A stretch of DNA of 17,997 nucleotides from Isotricha intestinalis (lineage: Eukaryota; Ciliophora; Litostomatea; Vestibuliferida; Isotrichidae), in the NCBI GenBank assembly GCA_023807065.1, contig JAJJLU010000815.1:1-17997 (forward strand), read 5' to 3'. Shown one piece after another: positions 15,770 through 17,997 of the stretch (positions are counted from its first letter, which is position 1; every line of letters begins with the position of its first letter). The notes below the pieces were generated by a model, which did not search any database, was not told the origin of the DNA, and worked only from the letters and a program-made list of their open reading frames with translations. The position numbers and the translations under genes are program-made.

Positions 15770-15871
15770 ATGTCAAATAATAAATTTTGTGAAGGAAATA
15801 ATAAAATAAGAATTGATGGATATAAAATTTATTCATCCTTGAAATTAATTATAATATCTATTAAATGTTAA
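15770..15871 (+). other. Short open frame, 33 codons, status uncertain
   Basis: ATG to TAA, beginning MSNNKFCEGNNKIRIDGYKI. It starts 110 bp upstream of the FAM221 start in divergent orientation, so it could be a micro-gene or the first exon of a lost gene. Its start resembles that of the short frame at 10762 (MNNNKLEG). No homology is recognised. Confidence 0.15.
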
Positions 15872-16161
15872 AAATAGAAACAACCCAAAAATCTAATTTT
15901 TTTTAAATTCAGATTAATTATTTTATACTGGGATTATGTTTTAGATAAAGTTCCATTTTTATGCAAAATTTTCTGATTATCTTTTAATAGATTTTATATA
16001 AAATAAAGCAGTGTTTAAAAATGATTATGATAAATTAGATAATTTATTGTGAAAGATTTAAAATTTTTTATAAAAGAATATAAATCGATTAAATATCCTC
16101 ATTAATATTTTAATAATAAATAAATCAAACAGTTGTTTAGTGGATTTAACAATTTTTTTTG

Positions 16162-16281
16162 TTATATTTTTATTTCTTTCTTTTTCACAATTTCATTCAG
16201 TAAAACATTAATCACTTTAGGGAATTTCCTACTAATTAATATAATTCTTTTTTCAGAATCACAATTTTTAATGATTAGCAT
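16162..16281 (-). other. Short open frame, 39 codons, possible relic exon
   Basis: ATG to TAA, including KNCDSEKRIILISRKFPK and VLLNEIVKKKE. The residue mix is more protein-like than the flanks. A second open piece follows in another frame (KKIVKSTKQLFDLF), as would be left by a broken gene. It lies 164 bp downstream of the nitroreductase stop on the same strand. Nothing recognised. Confidence 0.2.
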
Positions 16282-16444
16282 AGATGGCAATTAATTTTAG
16301 AATACTAATTTATTCATAAAATTGAAATATTAAAATGATGAAAAAATAAATTAAAAAATAAAAAAATAATATCATACCCCAATAGTTTTTAAAATTATTT
16401 TTTTGGTTTTTAATTAATATATCATTTTAATCTCTTTACTTATT

Positions 16445-17218
16445 TTAATTTTCTTTATTTTCAATATTAATATATCCTTGTTGTTTTAGCAATGGATAAT
16501 CATCTTTTGACATTTGTATTGAATTTAAATACATATCAGAAATACTCTTTGACCAATCACTGTCACGAGCATTAGTATCTCTTTCGGACAAATATTTCTT
16601 AAAAATATTATCATATTCATTAACTCCAGCTTTAGCTTTTTCTACATCATATTTATCTTCAAAGAAAACACCACTCATAGGAATTCTTGGTTTAATTCCT
16701 GGATTATCATCAGGATATCCAACACATAATCCAATAACTGGGATAACATATTTTGGTAGATTTAATTCTTTTGATACTTCAAGACATTTAGTACGAATTG
16801 CTCCAATATCAACAGTTCCTAAACCCATTGATTCAGCTGCAACAACAGCATTTTGAATTGCAATACCTACATCATGACAACCAATCATAAGAGTATCAAT
16901 ACGTTCCATATATTTTTCAAATTCTTCTTTTTTTTTTCCAGCTTTTTCAAACGCAAGACTAACACGGTAAAAATCAGAGCAAAAAATGAGGAATACTGAA
17001 CAAGTTGATATATATGGTTGGCCCCAACATAATTTTTGGAAAACTTCTTTACGTGCTTTGTCTTTTATAGCTATAATAGATACTTGTTCACCATTACACC
17101 AAGTTGGTGCAGCTTGAGCGGCTTTGATAATTAATTGAAGTTTTTCATCTTCAAGTGGTTGTTCTTTATATTTTCTAATTGACTTATGTTTGAAAAGGCT
17201 TTCAAGAACTGGATTCAT
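16445..17218 (-). CDS. NfsA/FRP-type nitroreductase (FMN-dependent NAD(P)H oxidoreductase)
   Basis: A 257-residue flavoprotein of the nitroreductase superfamily. It should use FMN and NAD(P)H for two-electron reduction of nitro compounds, quinones or flavins. The N-terminus HKSIRKYKEQPLEDEKL followed by AAQAAPTWCNGEQ is the FMN-phosphate-binding and dimer-interface signature. MGLGTVDIGAIR and IGLCVGYPDDNPGIKPRIP match the NfsA/FRP subgroup, where GLCLGWP...KPRLP is characteristic. Length is close to bacterial NfsA (about 240). There is no signal or targeting peptide, so it is probably cytosolic. The subgroup is mainly bacterial. In an anaerobic protist such enzymes dispose of electrons or detoxify plant and microbial compounds. 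The single exon, more even composition and position within 800 bp of a telomere fit lateral gain, but I have no tree. The C-terminal 40 residues beyond the core are more Lys/Ser-rich and look locally evolved. Confidence 0.93.
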   Translation of the reverse strand: MNPVLESLFKHKSIRKYKEQPLEDEKLQLIIKAAQAAPTWCNGEQVSIIAIKDKARKEVFQKLCWGQPYISTCSVFLIFCSDFYRVSLAFEKAGKKKEEFEKYMERIDTLMIGCHDVGIAIQNAVVAAESMGLGTVDIGAIRTKCLEVSKELNLPKYVIPVIGLCVGYPDDNPGIKPRIPMSGVFFEDKYDVEKAKAGVNEYDNIFKKYLSERDTNARDSDWSKSISDMYLNSIQMSKDDYPLLKQQGYINIENKEN

Positions 17219-17281
17219 TTATAAATCAAATTTTTATTAATTTTTTAATATTGATGTAAAATGTATAATTTAGTAGATTGA

Positions 17282-17297
17282 GGATTGGGCACAATCC
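17282..17297. promoter_or_regulatory. Small inverted repeat upstream of the nitroreductase
   Basis: GGATTG (17282-17287) and CAATCC (17292-17297) pair perfectly around GGCA. It lies 64 bp upstream of the nitroreductase ATG and is one of few G/C-containing spots in the region. Its left arm, GGATTGGG, resembles the telomere unit. It could be a binding site or chance. Confidence 0.25.
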
Positions 17298-17404
17298 ATA
17301 AGTTATTTTTTTATTAAAATTATGGGATTAATTTTAATTTATTATAATTAAAATATAATGAATACATTAAATAATTAAATCATTATATTATAAGTTGAAA
17401 ATAA

Positions 17405-17626
17405 TTAATTCCATTATTTAAAAGAATTGTACGAAGTATTAACGAAAAAATGTAAGTAAGAGAATATGAAGATAAAATAATAGAACCAGAATTTAATGAT
17501 AAAATTGATATATTCATAGAAAAAATTAACAAAGAAGAACATGTTTTCAAATCAAAAACTAGATTTATGTTAATGAGAACAGATTTCAATAGAATTACTA
17601 CTTTTTTGATTCATTGGTGGGAATAA
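17405..17626 (+). pseudogene. Broken coding fragment, possibly MIF4G/eIF4G-like
   Basis: A + strand frame of 73 codons interrupted once by TAA (17453-17455). It contains VREYEDKIIEPEFNDKIDIF, EKINKEEH and then KSKTRFMLMRTDF, ending WWE-TAA. The KSKTRFMLM block, preceded by an F..KI helix and followed by Trp, is reminiscent of the end of the eIF4G MIF4G domain (SSRIRFMLQD...W). It has no ATG-started full frame and no recognisable partner exon. It may be a subtelomeric gene remnant. The match is short and uncertain. Confidence 0.3.
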
Positions 17627-17677
17627 ATATTGGTTATGTACTAACAGAGAAAGACAATGAATTATGTTGAATTTAGT

Positions 17678-17886
17678 TTAAAAATGGGAAAAATTTTTTT
17701 TATATTTAACTCTTTGAGGATTAGAGCCTTGTTGATTAGTAGGAACGTATATAGCTTCATATTCCAGTCCAAAAAAAACCCACTCTCCCAAACTGTATCA
17801 ACATCCTCCCTATTAGTATTAGAGAGGAGAGGCGATGGTTCAAATAAGTAGGATGATGAAAACAAAATTTTTTTAATAATTATCAA
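17678..17886 (-). pseudogene. Subtelomeric coding fragment with a frameshift in a T8 run
   Basis: On the - strand, FEPSPLLSNTNREDVDTVWE reads up to a run of eight T (A8 at 17771-17778 on +). Beyond it the protein-like frame is the next one, GLEYEAIYVPTNQQGSNPQR, ending at TAA 17678-17680. Both halves are unusually rich in G/C and in ordinary residues for this genome, whereas the original frame degrades to FLLINKALILKE after the run. There is no ATG start, so the N-terminus is missing. This is either a truncated gene copy or a real short gene with a homopolymer error. I do not recognise the family. Confidence 0.4.
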
Positions 17887-17964
17887 TCATTTTAGAAAAG
17901 ATAATATTAAAAAATAGTAAAATTTAAAGATATATAATAACAATTCACTATTTTTATTTTAATA

Positions 17965-17997
17965 ATTGGGGATTGGGGATTGGGGATTGGGGATTGG
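17965..17997 (+). repeat. Telomere repeat (ATTGGGG)n at chromosome end
   Basis: Four perfect ATTGGGG units (17965-17992) and a partial fifth run to the last base. The G-rich strand points outwards, as at a natural chromosome end. The unit is seven bases (complement CCCCAAT), differing from TTGGGG of Tetrahymena/Paramecium and TTTTGGGG of spirotrichs by one inserted A. There is no subtelomeric satellite; unique A/T sequence runs right up to it. Confidence 0.93.

Larger units (their letters stand above)
15660..16444. other. 785-bp intergenic region with only short doubtful ORFs
   Basis: This separates the divergently placed 5' end of FAM221 from the 3' end of the nitroreductase gene. It contains two short open frames (15770-15871 + and 16162-16281 -) and one isolated CCCCAAT heptamer at 16377-16383. 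Otherwise it is A/T-rich with stops in every frame. The FAM221 promoter must lie in its left part, but no element stands out. Confidence 0.5.

Noticed and set aside
17452..17483. A second 32-nt intron (GTAAGT...AATAG) in the subtelomeric fragment
   Set aside because: The length matches the real intron, but joining the flanks gives an early stop in all three frames, so splicing does not restore a protein.
17383..17589. 68-codon - strand frame near the telomere
   Set aside because: Its hydrophobic Leu/Ile/Ser content is the antisense of the hydrophilic + strand fragment, which is the better coding candidate.

Overview
The window is a very A/T-rich, gene-dense eukaryotic stretch that ends at a chromosome end. 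The last 33 bases are a tandem ATTGGGG repeat, with the G-rich strand running 5'->3' towards the end, as a telomere should. Genes are separated by only 65 to about 375 bp of extreme A/T sequence on the left and by 0.8-1 kb on the right. TAA, TAG and TGA all end good reading frames and none occurs inside one, so the code is standard. One 32-nt spliceosomal intron is visible. Proteins are rich in Asn, Lys and Ile, with poly-Asn and poly-Lys linkers. Tiny introns, compact genes, a TTGGGG-like telomere and basal-body genes suggest a ciliate macronuclear chromosome end. A standard code, a seven-base ATTGGGG/CCCCAAT repeat and a bacterial-type nitroreductase fit a litostome such as a rumen trichostome. 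That placement is inference and could be wrong.

Layout, left to right. Five genes lie on the + strand: a Tul1/FLY1-like multi-pass membrane RING-H2 ubiquitin ligase (232-2082); a 428-residue coiled-coil protein (2256-3542); a POC5-like centriole protein with the intron (3643-4475); a 1963-residue multi-C2 protein resembling C2CD3 (4643-10534); and an Asn-rich coiled-coil protein whose N-terminus resembles hinderin/KIAA1328 (10912-12495). Three genes lie on the - strand: a TKL-like protein kinase (12561-13574), convergent with the previous gene; a Cys-rich FAM221-family protein (14589-15659); and an NfsA-type nitroreductase (16445-17218). The final 780 bp hold broken coding fragments and the telomere.

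POC5 and C2CD3 are both distal-centriole factors in animals, and FAM221 is a protein of ciliated organisms, so a basal-body theme runs through the window. The two uncharacterised coiled-coil genes flank the POC5/C2CD3 pair and become candidates for the same structure by association only. The nitroreductase, next to the telomere, is the best candidate for acquisition from bacteria. Family names come from reading motifs by eye. No database search was possible.
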